Origin: Bacteroidales bacterium
GTDB taxonomy: Bacteria; Bacteroidota; Bacteroidia; Bacteroidales; VadinHA17
Length of the DNA: 6,263 nt
Assembly: GCA_025455535.1 (NCBI GenBank)
Contig: JALOMM010000197.1
Location: forward strand, 1-6,263
Direction of reading: 5' to 3'
Shown here: piece after piece, positions 1 to 6,263 of the stretch
How positions within the stretch are numbered: the first letter of the stretch is position 1
Layout of the letters: each line of letters begins with the position of its first letter
Translations under genes and position numbers: made by a program
Notes under the pieces: generated by a model
Database searches by the model: none
The model's input: the letters and a program-made list of their open reading frames with translations, nothing else
What the model was told of the DNA's origin: nothing

Positions 1-416
1 TCATCGTGAAGCGGAATCAGTATCTCACCCTGTGCGGCAATAACGACAGCAAGAAGCTGCCCGGGATTCTTTTCGATGCCGGCAATTACCCCAGTGAAGC
101 CACTCTTTTTATCAAAGATGGTATACCCTTTAATATCTGAAAGGTCATCCTGCTCTTCGGGCTCCTCCCCTGTTCTTACCTCACATCCCTTCAGCCGGGC
201 AACTGACTGTGGAGTCAAATAATCATCAAATGAAATGACAAGAGTATCACGTGATGTAGTGAATGCCTCGCGTGTAAAAAAGGGAACCGGTATTCCGTCT
301 ATTACAACGAATACCGGTTCTCCCTGTACAGGTTCCCTGGTGATGCCGCCCTCGCTTCTCACAACCACAGCTCCTTCGAAGCCGTGTGTCCTAGTTATTA
401 TACCTATGGTTCTCAC
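1..416 (-). CDS. rimM: Ribosome maturation factor RimM, 3' end beyond window
   Basis: RimM binds the 30S subunit through uS19 and helps mature the 16S rRNA 3' (head) domain in the cytoplasm. The reverse strand translates without a break for 138 codons from a GTG at 416-414. The N-terminal IGIITRTHGFEGAVVV matches the RimM signature (G-I-T-HG-xG). Residues 1 to about 80 form the RimM beta-barrel, and a linker rich in Glu and Asp (84-91) leads to a PRC-barrel half starting at DIKGYTIFDK. The last visible residues, EILIPLHD, are the conserved start of the RimM C-terminal end, so roughly 30 residues are missing past the edge. GTG is chosen because the frame is closed by a stop about 60 bases upstream and offers no ATG. 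The product then begins only a few residues before the signature, which is short but plausible. The gene lies 23 bases downstream of rpsP, the classic rpsP-rimM operon order, and is probably cotranscribed from the rpsP promoter. Confidence 0.9.
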   Translation of the reverse strand, partial: MRTIGIITRTHGFEGAVVVRSEGGITREPVQGEPVFVVIDGIPVPFFTREAFTTSRDTLVISFDDYLTPQSVARLKGCEVRTGEEPEEQDDLSDIKGYTIFDKKSGFTGVIAGIEKNPGQLLAVVIAAQGEILIPLHD

Positions 417-439
417 AGGCCTGTTGCGGCTCGGAGTGA

Positions 440-1039
440 CTACTCCACGGTCTTTTCAGACTCTTCGGCAGTCTCTTCCTTTACCTCGTCTGCGGGTGCT
501 TCAGCGACCTCTGCTGTCTCAGGCGTGCCTGCTGCCTCTGCTGCAGCTGCCTTTGCTGCTGCCTCAGCCTCAGCTGCCTGCGCCGCGATCTTCTTCGCAT
601 ACTCGGCTGCCCTGGTCTCTTTTATCGCCTTCTCAGCCTCGAGACGCTGCTTGCGTGTCTCTTCACTCTTCTTCTCAAGGCCTGATTTCTTAGCCTCGAT
701 CTTATCTTCCTTGCCCTTAAGCCACTCATTAAAACGGCGATCGGCTTCCGCCTCGTCAAAGGCTCCCTTCTTAACACCGTCAAGAAGGTGTTTCTTCATC
801 AGCACTCCCTTGTATGAAAGGATTGCCTTGCATGTTTCCGTAGGTTGCGCACCGTTCTGCAGCCAACCCAATGCCTTCTCGAAGTTGATGTCGATGGTTG
901 CCGGGTCAGTGATCGGGTTGTAAACCCCGATCTTTTCAATGAATCTGCCATCACGTGGCGACCTGCTATCTGCTACCACTATGTGGTAGAAAGCCTGCTT
1001 CTTGCGGCCCTTCCTAGCTAATCTGATTTTTACTGACAT
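440..1039 (-). CDS. rpsP: 30S ribosomal protein bS16 with long C-terminal tail
   Basis: bS16 is a small-subunit ribosomal protein needed for 30S assembly. Residues 1 to about 84 are the conserved domain: it opens [20 protein letters not shown], then has [20 protein letters not shown] and the later SYKG segment. The protein is 199 residues, against about 80 in E. coli. The extra C-terminal part has three zones: a Lys/Glu-rich probable helix or coiled coil (about 105-150), an almost pure Ala/Glu/Lys stretch (about 151-171) and an acidic Thr/Glu/Val tail (172-199). Extended bS16 proteins of this style are known in Bacteroidota; the role of the tail is not established. The ATG at 1039 is preceded by an A/T-rich leader without a Shine-Dalgarno sequence, as usual in this phylum. 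It is the first gene of the rpsP-rimM operon. The skewed tail composition also creates long spurious open frames on the other strand. Confidence 0.96.
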   Translation of the reverse strand: MSVKIRLARKGRKKQAFYHIVVADSRSPRDGRFIEKIGVYNPITDPATIDINFEKALGWLQNGAQPTETCKAILSYKGVLMKKHLLDGVKKGAFDEAEADRRFNEWLKGKEDKIEAKKSGLEKKSEETRKQRLEAEKAIKETRAAEYAKKIAAQAAEAEAAAKAAAAEAAGTPETAEVAEAPADEVKEETAEESEKTVE

Positions 1040-1071
1040 TTAAAATTCTACGGTTTAATTGATTGAGGGTG

Positions 1072-1102
1072 CAAATATATTACAATAAATCGAGGTTACA
1101 AA
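1072..1102 (-). promoter_or_regulatory. Bacteroidota-type promoter for rpsP-rimM
   Basis: Read on the minus strand, a TTTG (plus positions 1099-1102) is followed after 19 bases by TATATTTG (1072-1079). This fits the Bacteroidota primary-sigma consensus of a TTTG -33 element and a TAnnTTTG -7 element about 19-21 bases apart. Transcription should start near 1065, giving an rpsP leader of only about 25 bases, too short for an elaborate leader-type autoregulatory structure. Confidence 0.75.
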
Positions 1103-1132
1103 AATATTCAATGAGATCATGTTAATAAATAT

Positions 1133-1165
1133 TTTGAGCCGTGAAACAGCTTTTACTTATTTTTG
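1133..1165 (+). promoter_or_regulatory. Bacteroidota-type promoter for dnaE
   Basis: TTTG at 1133-1136 and TATTTTTG at 1158-1165 are separated by 21 bases and match the TTTG / TAnnTTTG consensus. Expected initiation is near 1172, about 30 bases before the dnaE ATG at 1202. The element overlaps an in-frame TTG at 1163, so that codon would lie upstream of the transcript start. It is divergent from the rpsP promoter; the two -33 elements are about 30 bases apart and face away from each other. Confidence 0.7.
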
Positions 1166-1201
1166 TTACCTGTGCCTTTGCTGGCAAACCTTCCGGAAAT
1201 C

Positions 1202-2584
1202 ATGTCTTCATTCGTCCATTTACACGTACACACGCAGTATTCCATCCTTGACGGGGCATCAGGTGTCAAATCCCTGTTAAAAAGAGCCGGGGAGCTGGGC
1301 ATGGAGGCCCTGGCAATTACGGATCACGGCAACATGTTCGGGGTCAAGGAGTTTCACGATGCAGCCACAGCCGCAAAGATAAAGCCCATCATTGGCTGCG
1401 AGATATATGTGGCCCGCGGCACACTCGAGGAAAAAACCTCCAAAGAAGACCGTTCGGGTGACCACCTGATACTGCTGGCAAAAAACCTGACCGGATACCG
1501 CAATCTTGTGAAGCTGGTGTCACATGCCTGGATCAAGGGATTCTATTACAAGCCGCGTATTGACAAGGCGCTGCTCCGCCTCCATCATGAGGGTATCATA
1601 GCATCATCTGCATGCCTGGCGGGAGAGACGGCACAGGAGGTCCTCTCCGGCAATATGAAAGGGGCCGGGGAAGCAATACTTTCATATCAGGAGATATTCG
1701 GTGACGACTATTATCTTGAGATACAGAGACATGAGACGTCCGATCCGACAGCAGACACCACAGTCTTTCCCGAGCAGCAGAGGGTCATAGCAGCTTACCG
1801 CGAACTGGCTGTGAAATACGGCGTCAAAATCATCGCTTCAAATGACGTTCATTTCATCATGGCTGACGAGGCGGAAGCACATGACAGGCTTATCTGCATC
1901 AATACCGCTGCCGACATCGACGATCCGAAAAGACTCCGGTACACCAAGGAGGAATATCTGAAGAGCGAGGAGGAGATGCTGTCTGTCTTTGCAGACATGC
2001 CTGAGACGGTTTTCAATACAAAGGAAATAGCAGACAAGGTCGAATATTATTCTCTTGGCAGTGAACCTATCATGCCTGAGTTTTCTATTCCGGCCGATTT
2101 CAAAGACAAGGATGAATATCTGCGTCACCTGACAATGAAAGGTGCGGCAGAACGGTGGGGGGAGATCACCCCTGAGCTGGAATCGCGCATTGACTTCGAA
2201 CTGTCGGTAATAAAAAACATGGGCTTCCCGGGGTACTTCCTCATAGTACAGGACTTTCTCAGGGCCGCCCGTGAAATGGGTGTCTGGGTGGGTCCCGGCA
2301 GAGGCTCCGCGGCAGGCAGCGCTGTCGCATATGCGCTGAGGATCACGGATATCGACCCTGTAAAATATAACCTGCTGTTCGAGAGGTTCCTTAATCCTGA
2401 CCGTATCTCAATGCCTGATATCGATATCGACTTTGATGAAGACGGCAGGGAGAAGGTGCTCAAATATGTTGTTGACAAATACGGTCACGACAGGGTAGCG
2501 CATATTATCACCTTCGGGACGATGGCGGCCAAGATGGCCATCAGGGATGTCAGAAGCTGCCACTGCCGGAGGCTATCAGGCTGA
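1202..2584 (+). CDS. dnaE: DnaE N-terminal fragment: PHP and first half of palm
   Basis: The ATG at 1202 gives [20 protein letters not shown], the usual DnaE N-terminus. A TTG 39 bases upstream sits inside the promoter and is rejected as a start. Residues 1 to about 270 are the PHP domain. All nine expected metal ligands are visible: H8, H10, D17, H42 (TDHGNMFG), E67 (GCEIYV), H88 (DHLILLAKN), C138 (SSACLAG), D215 and H217 (NDVHF). By analogy with mycobacterial DnaE1 this suggests a working 3'-5' proofreading nuclease, unlike the degenerate PHP of E. coli DnaE. The polymerase core follows with [24 protein letters not shown] and the catalytic strand MPDIDIDFD, where D406 and D408 correspond to the E. 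coli D401/D403 pair. True DnaE sequence ends at V450. The last residues, [10 protein letters not shown], are out-of-frame readthrough to the TGA at 2582-2584. Confidence 0.88.
   Translation: MSSFVHLHVHTQYSILDGASGVKSLLKRAGELGMEALAITDHGNMFGVKEFHDAATAAKIKPIIGCEIYVARGTLEEKTSKEDRSGDHLILLAKNLTGYRNLVKLVSHAWIKGFYYKPRIDKALLRLHHEGIIASSACLAGETAQEVLSGNMKGAGEAILSYQEIFGDDYYLEIQRHETSDPTADTTVFPEQQRVIAAYRELAVKYGVKIIASNDVHFIMADEAEAHDRLICINTAADIDDPKRLRYTKEEYLKSEEEMLSVFADMPETVFNTKEIADKVEYYSLGSEPIMPEFSIPADFKDKDEYLRHLTMKGAAERWGEITPELESRIDFELSVIKNMGFPGYFLIVQDFLRAAREMGVWVGPGRGSAAGSAVAYALRITDIDPVKYNLLFERFLNPDRISMPDIDIDFDEDGREKVLKYVVDKYGHDRVAHIITFGTMAAKMAIRDVRSCHCRRLSG
2552..2553 (+). other. Frameshift junction in dnaE (net loss of about 10 bases)
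   Basis: The conserved segment in DnaE reads roughly RDV-[G/A]RVL-[G/K]-xP. Here the gtc codon for V (2549-2551) is followed by two stray bases, and the aag ctg cca codons of KLP start at 2554. About four codons are thus reduced to two bases. Both flanks are clean, well-conserved DnaE in their own frames, so the junction can be placed to within a few bases. Confidence 0.85.
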
Positions 2585-4677
2585 CGAAGCTTGTCCCCGA
2601 ACGGCCGGGCATTACTCTCGCTGCCGCGTACGAAGAGGTACCTGAGTTGCTGAAAGAGAGAGAGTCAAAGGAGCCGCTGGTAGCCCAGACACTCAAGTAT
2701 GCCGAGGTGCTTGAGGGAAGCATCAGGCAGACAGGGGTGCATGCATGCGGAATCATTATCAGCAAGGAGAATCTTTGCGAATATGTTCCCATATGTACGG
2801 CAAAGGACACGGACCTTTATGTGACACAGTACGAAGGCAACCATGTGGAGGCCATAGGGCTGCTGAAGATGGATTTCCTGGGGCTCAAGACCCTCTCTAT
2901 CCTTAAGGACGCAGTCGAAAACATAAAGAAGTCAAAGGCGATCACCATTGACCTGGAGACACTGCCTCTTGATGACGGCCACACCTATGAGCTCTTCAGC
3001 AACGGAGAGACGACAGGGGTGTTCCAGTTTGAATCTGTCGGCATGAAACGGTACCTGCGTGACCTCAAGCCCAACCAGTTCGGTGACCTCATCGCCATGA
3101 ACGCACTCTACAGGCCCGGCCCGATGGATTATATCCCTCAGTACATCAAACGCAAGCACGGGAGAGAGAAGATAAAATATGAGCTTCCTGCAATGGAGCG
3201 GTTGCTGCAGGAGACATACGGCATCACAGTATACCAGGAACAGGTGATGCTTCTCTCGCAGGAACTGGCAGGATTCAGCAAGGGGCAGGCAGACTCGCTG
3301 CGCAAAGCCATGGGCAAAAAGAAGCGGGACATAATGGACCGGCTCAAGGTTGAGTTTGTGGCGGGATGCCAGAAGAATGGGTATGACATCAGCATCATCA
3401 ACAAGATATGGTCAGACTGGGAGTCGTTTGCAGAATATGCCTTCAATAAATCGCATTCAACCTGTTACGCCCTCATCGCCTACCAGACAGGCTATCTGAA
3501 AGCCAACTACCCTGCAGAGTTCATGGCTGCCGTTCTCAGCCGCAACATTAATGACATCAAGAAGATCACCGTGATGATGGAGGAGACCCGCAGGATGGGT
3601 ATAGATGTACTGGGGCCCGATGTCAATGAGAGCCTGCTGCAGTTCACCGTAAACCGGGCCGGGAATATCAGGTTCGGACTCGGAGCCATAAAGGGGGTAG
3701 GCGAGAATGCGGTGCTGAACATTATAGAAGAGAGAGAGAACAACGGCCCGTACAAAGACATATACGACCTTGCAGAACGTGTCAATCTCAACACTGTAAA
3801 TAAAAGGATGCTTGAGGCGCTGGTGGTGTCAGGTGCCGTCGACGGCCTTCCGGGTATCAGCAGGGCTCAGTATTTCTCTGCCGACAGCAAGGGCTCAAGC
3901 TTCCTCGAGAGTCTTATCCGTTACGGCAGCAGCGTGAAAAACCTTCGTAACAGCAGTCAGCAGTCGCTCTTCGGCGAAGCGGGCGGATTCGAACTCGTGC
4001 GCCCCGAACCGGCACCATGCGCCGACTGGTCAAAACTGGAGAAACTCAATAAGGAGAAACAGGTCATCGGGATATACCTGTCATCACACCCGCTCGATGA
4101 CTACCGTCTTGAAATAAACGCCTTCTGCAATGCAACACTGGCTGACCTGCAGAATCTTCATGAATTTGCAAACCGTGATGTATGCGTTGCAGGTATAGTA
4201 ACCGAGACAAGAAGCGGCGTCACAAAGAACGGCAAACCTTTCGGAGGATTCACCCTGCAGGATTATACAGACTCTTTCACCTTCCTCCTGTTTGACAAGG
4301 ATTACGTCACCTTCAGCAATTTCTTTGTGACTGATTATCACCTCCTTGTAAGGGGAAAGGTTCAGGGCAGACACTATAACCCCGACGAGCTCGAGTTCAG
4401 GATCAGGGAGATACACCTGCTCTCCGCCGTCAGGGATGACCTGATAAGCTCAATCACAATTAAACTTAAGACCGAGCTGGTTAATCCCGGATTCGTCGAC
4501 AACCTCAAAACAATCATTTCTGAAAACCCCGGAAACAAAACAGTGAAATTTCTGTTGATAGATCATGAAGACAAGATAACACTTCCACTCTTCTCGCGAA
4601 GCATAAAAGCCGGCATTACCAATGAGTTCATCGGCTGGCTTGAAGATAATCCCGGGCTCGACTTTAAAGTAAATTAG
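2554..4677 (+). CDS. dnaE: DnaE C-terminal fragment: palm, fingers, clamp-binding, OB
   Basis: This frame carries the rest of DnaE without interruption. In order: [13 protein letters not shown]; the [10 protein letters not shown] segment; the third catalytic aspartate in [12 protein letters not shown] (codon 2872-2874, matching E. coli D555); the fingers, with [21 protein letters not shown] and [12 protein letters not shown]; and [13 protein letters not shown] and [12 protein letters not shown] helix-hairpin-helix ([13 protein letters not shown]) follows. QQSLF at 3958-3972 fits the internal beta-clamp-binding consensus QxxLF. After SHPLDDY comes the OB-fold domain ([14 protein letters not shown] to LLVRGKVQ), then a C-terminal domain ending in DFKVN and TAG. 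The frame has no start of its own: it is open back to a stop at 2473-2475. The first conventional start, a TTG at 2647, falls inside conserved sequence (EVPELLKE), so an automatic call from there would be an artefact. Alone it lacks the PHP domain and two catalytic aspartates. Confidence 0.88.
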   Translation, partial: KLPLPEAIRLTKLVPERPGITLAAAYEEVPELLKERESKEPLVAQTLKYAEVLEGSIRQTGVHACGIIISKENLCEYVPICTAKDTDLYVTQYEGNHVEAIGLLKMDFLGLKTLSILKDAVENIKKSKAITIDLETLPLDDGHTYELFSNGETTGVFQFESVGMKRYLRDLKPNQFGDLIAMNALYRPGPMDYIPQYIKRKHGREKIKYELPAMERLLQETYGITVYQEQVMLLSQELAGFSKGQADSLRKAMGKKKRDIMDRLKVEFVAGCQKNGYDISIINKIWSDWESFAEYAFNKSHSTCYALIAYQTGYLKANYPAEFMAAVLSRNINDIKKITVMMEETRRMGIDVLGPDVNESLLQFTVNRAGNIRFGLGAIKGVGENAVLNIIEERENNGPYKDIYDLAERVNLNTVNKRMLEALVVSGAVDGLPGISRAQYFSADSKGSSFLESLIRYGSSVKNLRNSSQQSLFGEAGGFELVRPEPAPCADWSKLEKLNKEKQVIGIYLSSHPLDDYRLEINAFCNATLADLQNLHEFANRDVCVAGIVTETRSGVTKNGKPFGGFTLQDYTDSFTFLLFDKDYVTFSNFFVTDYHLLVRGKVQGRHYNPDELEFRIREIHLLSAVRDDLISSITIKLKTELVNPGFVDNLKTIISENPGNKTVKFLLIDHEDKITLPLFSRSIKAGITNEFIGWLEDNPGLDFKVN

Positions 4678-4678
4678 A

Positions 4679-4686
4679 TATCTTTG
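4679..4686 (+). promoter_or_regulatory. Probable -7 promoter element for trxA
   Basis: TATCTTTG, one base after the dnaE stop codon, matches the Bacteroidota TAnnTTTG -7 element exactly, and the following TAC is also typical. Expected initiation near 4693 gives a leader of about 33 bases before the trxA ATG. I could not find a TTTG or TTG at the right distance upstream (about 4655-4660 reads GC-rich dnaE sequence), so the promoter lacks a clear -33 half. No terminator hairpin lies in the 48-base gap, so trxA may also be read from dnaE transcripts. Confidence 0.55.
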
Positions 4687-4725
4687 TACTTCATTAAGTA
4701 AGAATTCATAAATTATTAATTTATT

Positions 4726-5043
4726 ATGGCACAAGCAGTTAACGACGCAAATTTTGATGAGATCGTATTGAAATCAGATAAACCTGTAATAGTCGATTTC
4801 TGGGCTGAATGGTGTGGCCCATGCAGGATGATAGCCCCTTTGATCGAACAGATAGGTGAGGCTTACAGTGACAAAGCCCTGGTTGTAAAGTGTGATGTAG
4901 ACACCTCTCCTGATATAGCCAGGAGATTCATGATACGCAACATACCGACTGTACTTTACTTCAAGGGTGGCCAGGTGGTTGACAAGCAGGTCGGGGCAGC
5001 TGCCAAGTCAGCTTTTGAGGCCAAGCTCACAGCAATTCTTTAG
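4726..5043 (+). CDS. trxA: Thioredoxin
   Basis: This is a cytoplasmic thiol-disulfide reductant that keeps proteins such as ribonucleotide reductase and peroxiredoxins reduced, itself recharged by thioredoxin reductase. It has 105 residues, standard for a single-domain thioredoxin, with no signal peptide. The active site WCGPC is at residues 29-33 (Cys30 and Cys33) within VDFWAEWCGPCRM. The buried acidic residue is D24, and the cis-proline is P74 in NIPTVLYFKGG. The following VGAAAK also fits. The ATG at 4726 is the natural start; the leader is A/T-rich with no Shine-Dalgarno sequence. It lies 48 bases after dnaE and 3 bases before the LOG-family gene, so the two small genes are very likely cotranscribed. 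From memory, dnaE next to trxA is a recurrent arrangement in Bacteroidales; this was not checked. Nothing in the protein looks defective. Confidence 0.96.
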   Translation: MAQAVNDANFDEIVLKSDKPVIVDFWAEWCGPCRMIAPLIEQIGEAYSDKALVVKCDVDTSPDIARRFMIRNIPTVLYFKGGQVVDKQVGAAAKSAFEAKLTAIL

Positions 5044-5046
5044 TAT

Positions 5047-5622
5047 ATGAGGGTATGCGTTTTTGCTGCCTCCAGCAGCCGCATAGATCATGCCTATGAG
5101 ACGGCAGCAGCCGAACTGGGCAGGGCTTTTTCCGAAGAGAAGGTTCATGCCGTCTTCGGTGGTGGCGGCATAGGTCTGATGGGTATCTTTGCCGATAACC
5201 TGCTTAAATCAGGCGGGTCTGTCACCGGCGTGATCCCCGGTTTCATGATGTCGGAAGGATGGGGGCATGACGACGTTAAAGACATGATTATAACGGCTGA
5301 CATGTCAGAGAGGAAGAAAACAATCTTCGCAATGTCTGACGCAGCGGTCGCCCTCCCCGGAGGGGTGGGGACGCTCGAGGAACTGACTGAAGTGATCACC
5401 CTGAAGCAGCTGGGGCAGTTCAATAAACCGATAATAATCGTCAATGTCAACGGTTTCTATGACCATCTCATCGAGTTCTTCGATCACATGGTCAGAGGCC
5501 ATTTCATGAGGCTTGAGCATAAGGATATATGGCAGATAGTCACCGAAGCCCGTGAGGTGATACCGGCAATCAGGAACTACACCGGCTGGCATGCCGACCC
5601 GAAGGTGATCGCAAGAATCTGA
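5047..5622 (+). CDS. LOG-family (TIGR00730) nucleoside-5'-monophosphate phosphoribohydrolase
   Basis: This 191-residue single-domain Rossmann-like protein belongs to the LOG/lysine-decarboxylase-like family. Characterised members cleave the N-glycosidic bond of AMP or cytokinin riboside 5'-monophosphates, releasing the base and ribose 5-phosphate. The hallmark PGGxGTxxE motif is present as PGGVGTLEE (104-112), with the nucleotide-binding GGGGIGLMG (38-46) and the conserved MSERK (86-90, with R89 and K90). The N-terminus VCVFAASSS replaces the more usual VFCGSSxG, and the length of about 190 is normal. The old label lysine decarboxylase is not supported for this family. The ATG at 5047 begins 3 bases after the trxA stop, so translation is likely coupled to trxA. 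The physiological substrate in a bacterium of this kind is unknown; nucleotide salvage or clean-up is the safest inference, and cytokinin production should not be assumed. Confidence 0.88.
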   Translation: MRVCVFAASSSRIDHAYETAAAELGRAFSEEKVHAVFGGGGIGLMGIFADNLLKSGGSVTGVIPGFMMSEGWGHDDVKDMIITADMSERKKTIFAMSDAAVALPGGVGTLEELTEVITLKQLGQFNKPIIIVNVNGFYDHLIEFFDHMVRGHFMRLEHKDIWQIVTEAREVIPAIRNYTGWHADPKVIARI

Positions 5623-5632
5623 AGTTTAATTA

Positions 5633-5648
5633 AGCCCCCTGCGGGGCT
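5633..5648. terminator. GC-rich hairpin between convergent genes
   Basis: AGCCCC (5633-5638) pairs perfectly with GGGGCT (5643-5648) around a four-base loop. The hairpin sits in the 31-base gap between the LOG-family stop and the stop of the convergent phosphatase gene. Read on the minus strand it is followed by TTAATTAAAC, a poor T-tract; read on the plus strand there is no T-run. It may act as a weak bidirectional terminator, or as an RNA 3' end that protects both messages. Confidence 0.5.
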
Positions 5649-5653
5649 GCGGA

Positions 5654-6263
5654 TCATGGCACTCTTGTCCCGACGATCAGGATGTCGTCGATCTGGGGAA
5701 CGCTGCCCATCCAGTTGCGGATAGCCCTCTCGAGGAGCCGCTTCTGATCATCCTCGGGATGACGATAGATATCTGAGAGGAGACGCCTTATGTTTATTGT
5801 CTTGAACTTCTTCTCATCGGCCCCTCCGAACTGGTCGGCATAGCCGTCAGTAAAGAGATAGAGCATGTCTCCCTTTCTTACATCAAGCCTGTGATTGGTG
5901 AAGTTTTTCTTCTCATGCCCGTCAATCATACCGATGGGGAAGCGGTCAGCCTTGAAGATTGATACAGTTCCGTCACGAACAAGATAGAGTGACTGGTAGG
6001 CGCCGGCATACTCAATATAATGTTCGCGGGGATCATAAGAGACGACTGAAATATCCATCCCGTCACGTACTGCCTTCTCGCTGCGCTGCAGCAGTGCATG
6101 AACGACCTCAATATTCAGATGATCGAGTATTTCCGCAGGCCTGCGGATGCCGTTCTCCTTGACTACCTTGTTGAGTGAGTTGTGCCCTATTATCGACATG
6201 AACGCACCCGGCACACCGTGTCCGGTACAGTCAACAACGGCAATATACTGCTTGTCGCCGCTG
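5654..6263 (-). CDS. SpoIIE-type PP2C serine/threonine phosphatase, C-terminal part
   Basis: The visible 202 residues form a large part of a SpoIIE/RsbU-like PP2C catalytic domain, a metal-dependent phosphoserine/phosphothreonine phosphatase. In bacteria these usually act on anti-anti-sigma factors (STAS proteins) in partner-switching regulation. The frame runs off the right edge: the preceding residues GDKQYIAVVDCTGHGVPGAF continue upstream, so the GTG at 6214 is internal and not a start. Motifs in order: metal-binding Asp in VVDCTGHGVPGAFMS, SYDP plus the strand YIEYAGA, FPIGM, the metal-binding Asp in LYLFTDGYADQFGG, and the final metal-binding Asp pair in QIDDILIVGTRV just before the stop. 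All the metal-site aspartates expected in this part are retained. The N-terminal sensory or membrane part (often TPR, HAMP or periplasmic sensor domains in Bacteroidota) lies outside, so the signal cannot be inferred. It converges with the LOG-family gene. Confidence 0.9.
   Translation of the reverse strand, partial: SGDKQYIAVVDCTGHGVPGAFMSIIGHNSLNKVVKENGIRRPAEILDHLNIEVVHALLQRSEKAVRDGMDISVVSYDPREHYIEYAGAYQSLYLVRDGTVSIFKADRFPIGMIDGHEKKNFTNHRLDVRKGDMLYLFTDGYADQFGGADEKKFKTINIRRLLSDIYRHPEDDQKRLLERAIRNWMGSVPQIDDILIVGTRVP

Larger units (their letters stand above)
1202..4677 (+). pseudogene. dnaE: DNA polymerase III alpha subunit, frame broken near 2552
   Basis: This is the catalytic subunit of the replicative DNA polymerase (C-family, DnaE). 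It spans two frames that together cover the family from the PHP domain to the C-terminal domain: 450 codons from 1202 to 2551, then 707 codons from 2554 to the stop at 4675-4677. With about four lost residues restored the length would be near 1161, as in E. coli DnaE (about 1160). The break follows MAIRDV and homology resumes at KLPLPEA. Two bases (2552-2553) replace about 12 expected, a net loss of about 10. The upstream frame runs into TGA at 2582-2584. No slippery heptamer is visible in the shared open stretch (2476-2581), so programmed frameshifting is unlikely. The product as written would stop after the first catalytic aspartates and be inactive. No second decay mutation was found, which favours a sequence or assembly error or a very recent event. 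Its neighbour trxA follows after 48 bases. Confidence 0.85.

Noticed and set aside
235..693. Plus-strand open frame, Leu/Pro-rich, across the rimM-rpsP junction
   Set aside because: It overlaps the well-supported rimM and rpsP on the other strand and its protein is low-complexity with no family signature.
384..923. Long open frame on the plus strand, Ser/Ala-rich, opposite rpsP
   Set aside because: It is the complement of the Ala/Glu/Lys-rich bS16 tail; biased codons there remove stops on the other strand. No recognisable domain, and the rpsP match is clear.
1191..1198. Perfect palindrome TTCCGGAA just before the dnaE start
   Set aside because: Eight bases without a loop is common by chance, and there is no second copy or conserved context to support an operator.
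1163..1201. Upstream TTG start extending DnaE by 13 residues
   Set aside because: The extension has no family similarity, and the TTG lies within the predicted -7 element, upstream of the expected transcript start.
2647..2649. TTG as the start of an independent C-terminal polymerase gene
   Set aside because: Conserved DnaE sequence continues upstream of it to 2554, so it is an internal leucine codon of a frameshifted gene and not a real start.
2540..2650. Intein or insertion element splitting dnaE
   Set aside because: Homology resumes after two bases. Nothing is inserted; sequence is missing instead.
4084..4734. Minus-strand open frames opposite the end of dnaE
   Set aside because: They overlap well-conserved OB-fold and C-terminal coding sequence of dnaE and show no domain, promoter or plausible neighbour of their own.
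5959..6162. Small plus-strand open frame opposite the phosphatase gene
   Set aside because: It lies fully inside conserved PP2C coding sequence on the other strand and has no recognisable features.
1..6263. CRISPR arrays, insertion sequences, tRNA or rRNA genes, attachment sites
   Set aside because: No regularly spaced repeats, transposase-like protein, terminal inverted repeats or RNA-gene-like sequence was seen anywhere in the window.

Overview
The window looks like a chromosomal housekeeping segment from a member of the Bacteroidota, probably Bacteroidales or a relative. The case rests on three things. Three promoters fit the Bacteroidota TTTG / TAnnTTTG type, two with both elements and one with the -7 element only. 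There are no convincing Shine-Dalgarno sequences ahead of the genes, and start regions are A/T-rich. Ribosomal protein bS16 carries a long charged, alanine-rich C-terminal tail of the kind I associate with this phylum. Base composition is balanced and similar across the genes, and I see no mobile element, CRISPR array, tRNA or rRNA.

Layout. On the minus strand at the left are rpsP (bS16) and, 23 bases downstream, rimM (16S rRNA maturation factor), whose 3' end leaves the window. This is a translation/ribosome assembly operon. A compact intergenic region of about 160 bases (1040-1201) holds two divergent promoters, one for rpsP and one for dnaE. The plus strand then carries dnaE (replicative DNA polymerase III alpha subunit), trxA (thioredoxin) and a LOG/TIGR00730-family nucleotide phosphoribohydrolase gene that starts 3 bases after the trxA stop. 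A small GC-rich hairpin at 5633-5648 separates this block from a convergent minus-strand gene for a SpoIIE-type PP2C serine/threonine phosphatase. Only its C-terminal 202 residues are in the window.

The main anomaly is in dnaE. The reading frame breaks at about position 2552, just after the conserved ITFGTMAAK...IRDV stretch. Homology resumes at once in another frame with [19 protein letters not shown]. Compared with the family, about four residues are missing and only two bases stand in their place, a net loss of about 10 bases. Everything else in dnaE looks intact: all nine PHP metal ligands, three catalytic aspartates, the HhH motif, a QQSLF clamp-binding motif and the OB fold. Because dnaE is normally essential, this is either a sequence or assembly error, a very recent mutation, or a redundant copy.

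I found no undescribed multi-gene system. Apart from the dnaE lesion, this is ordinary core genome.
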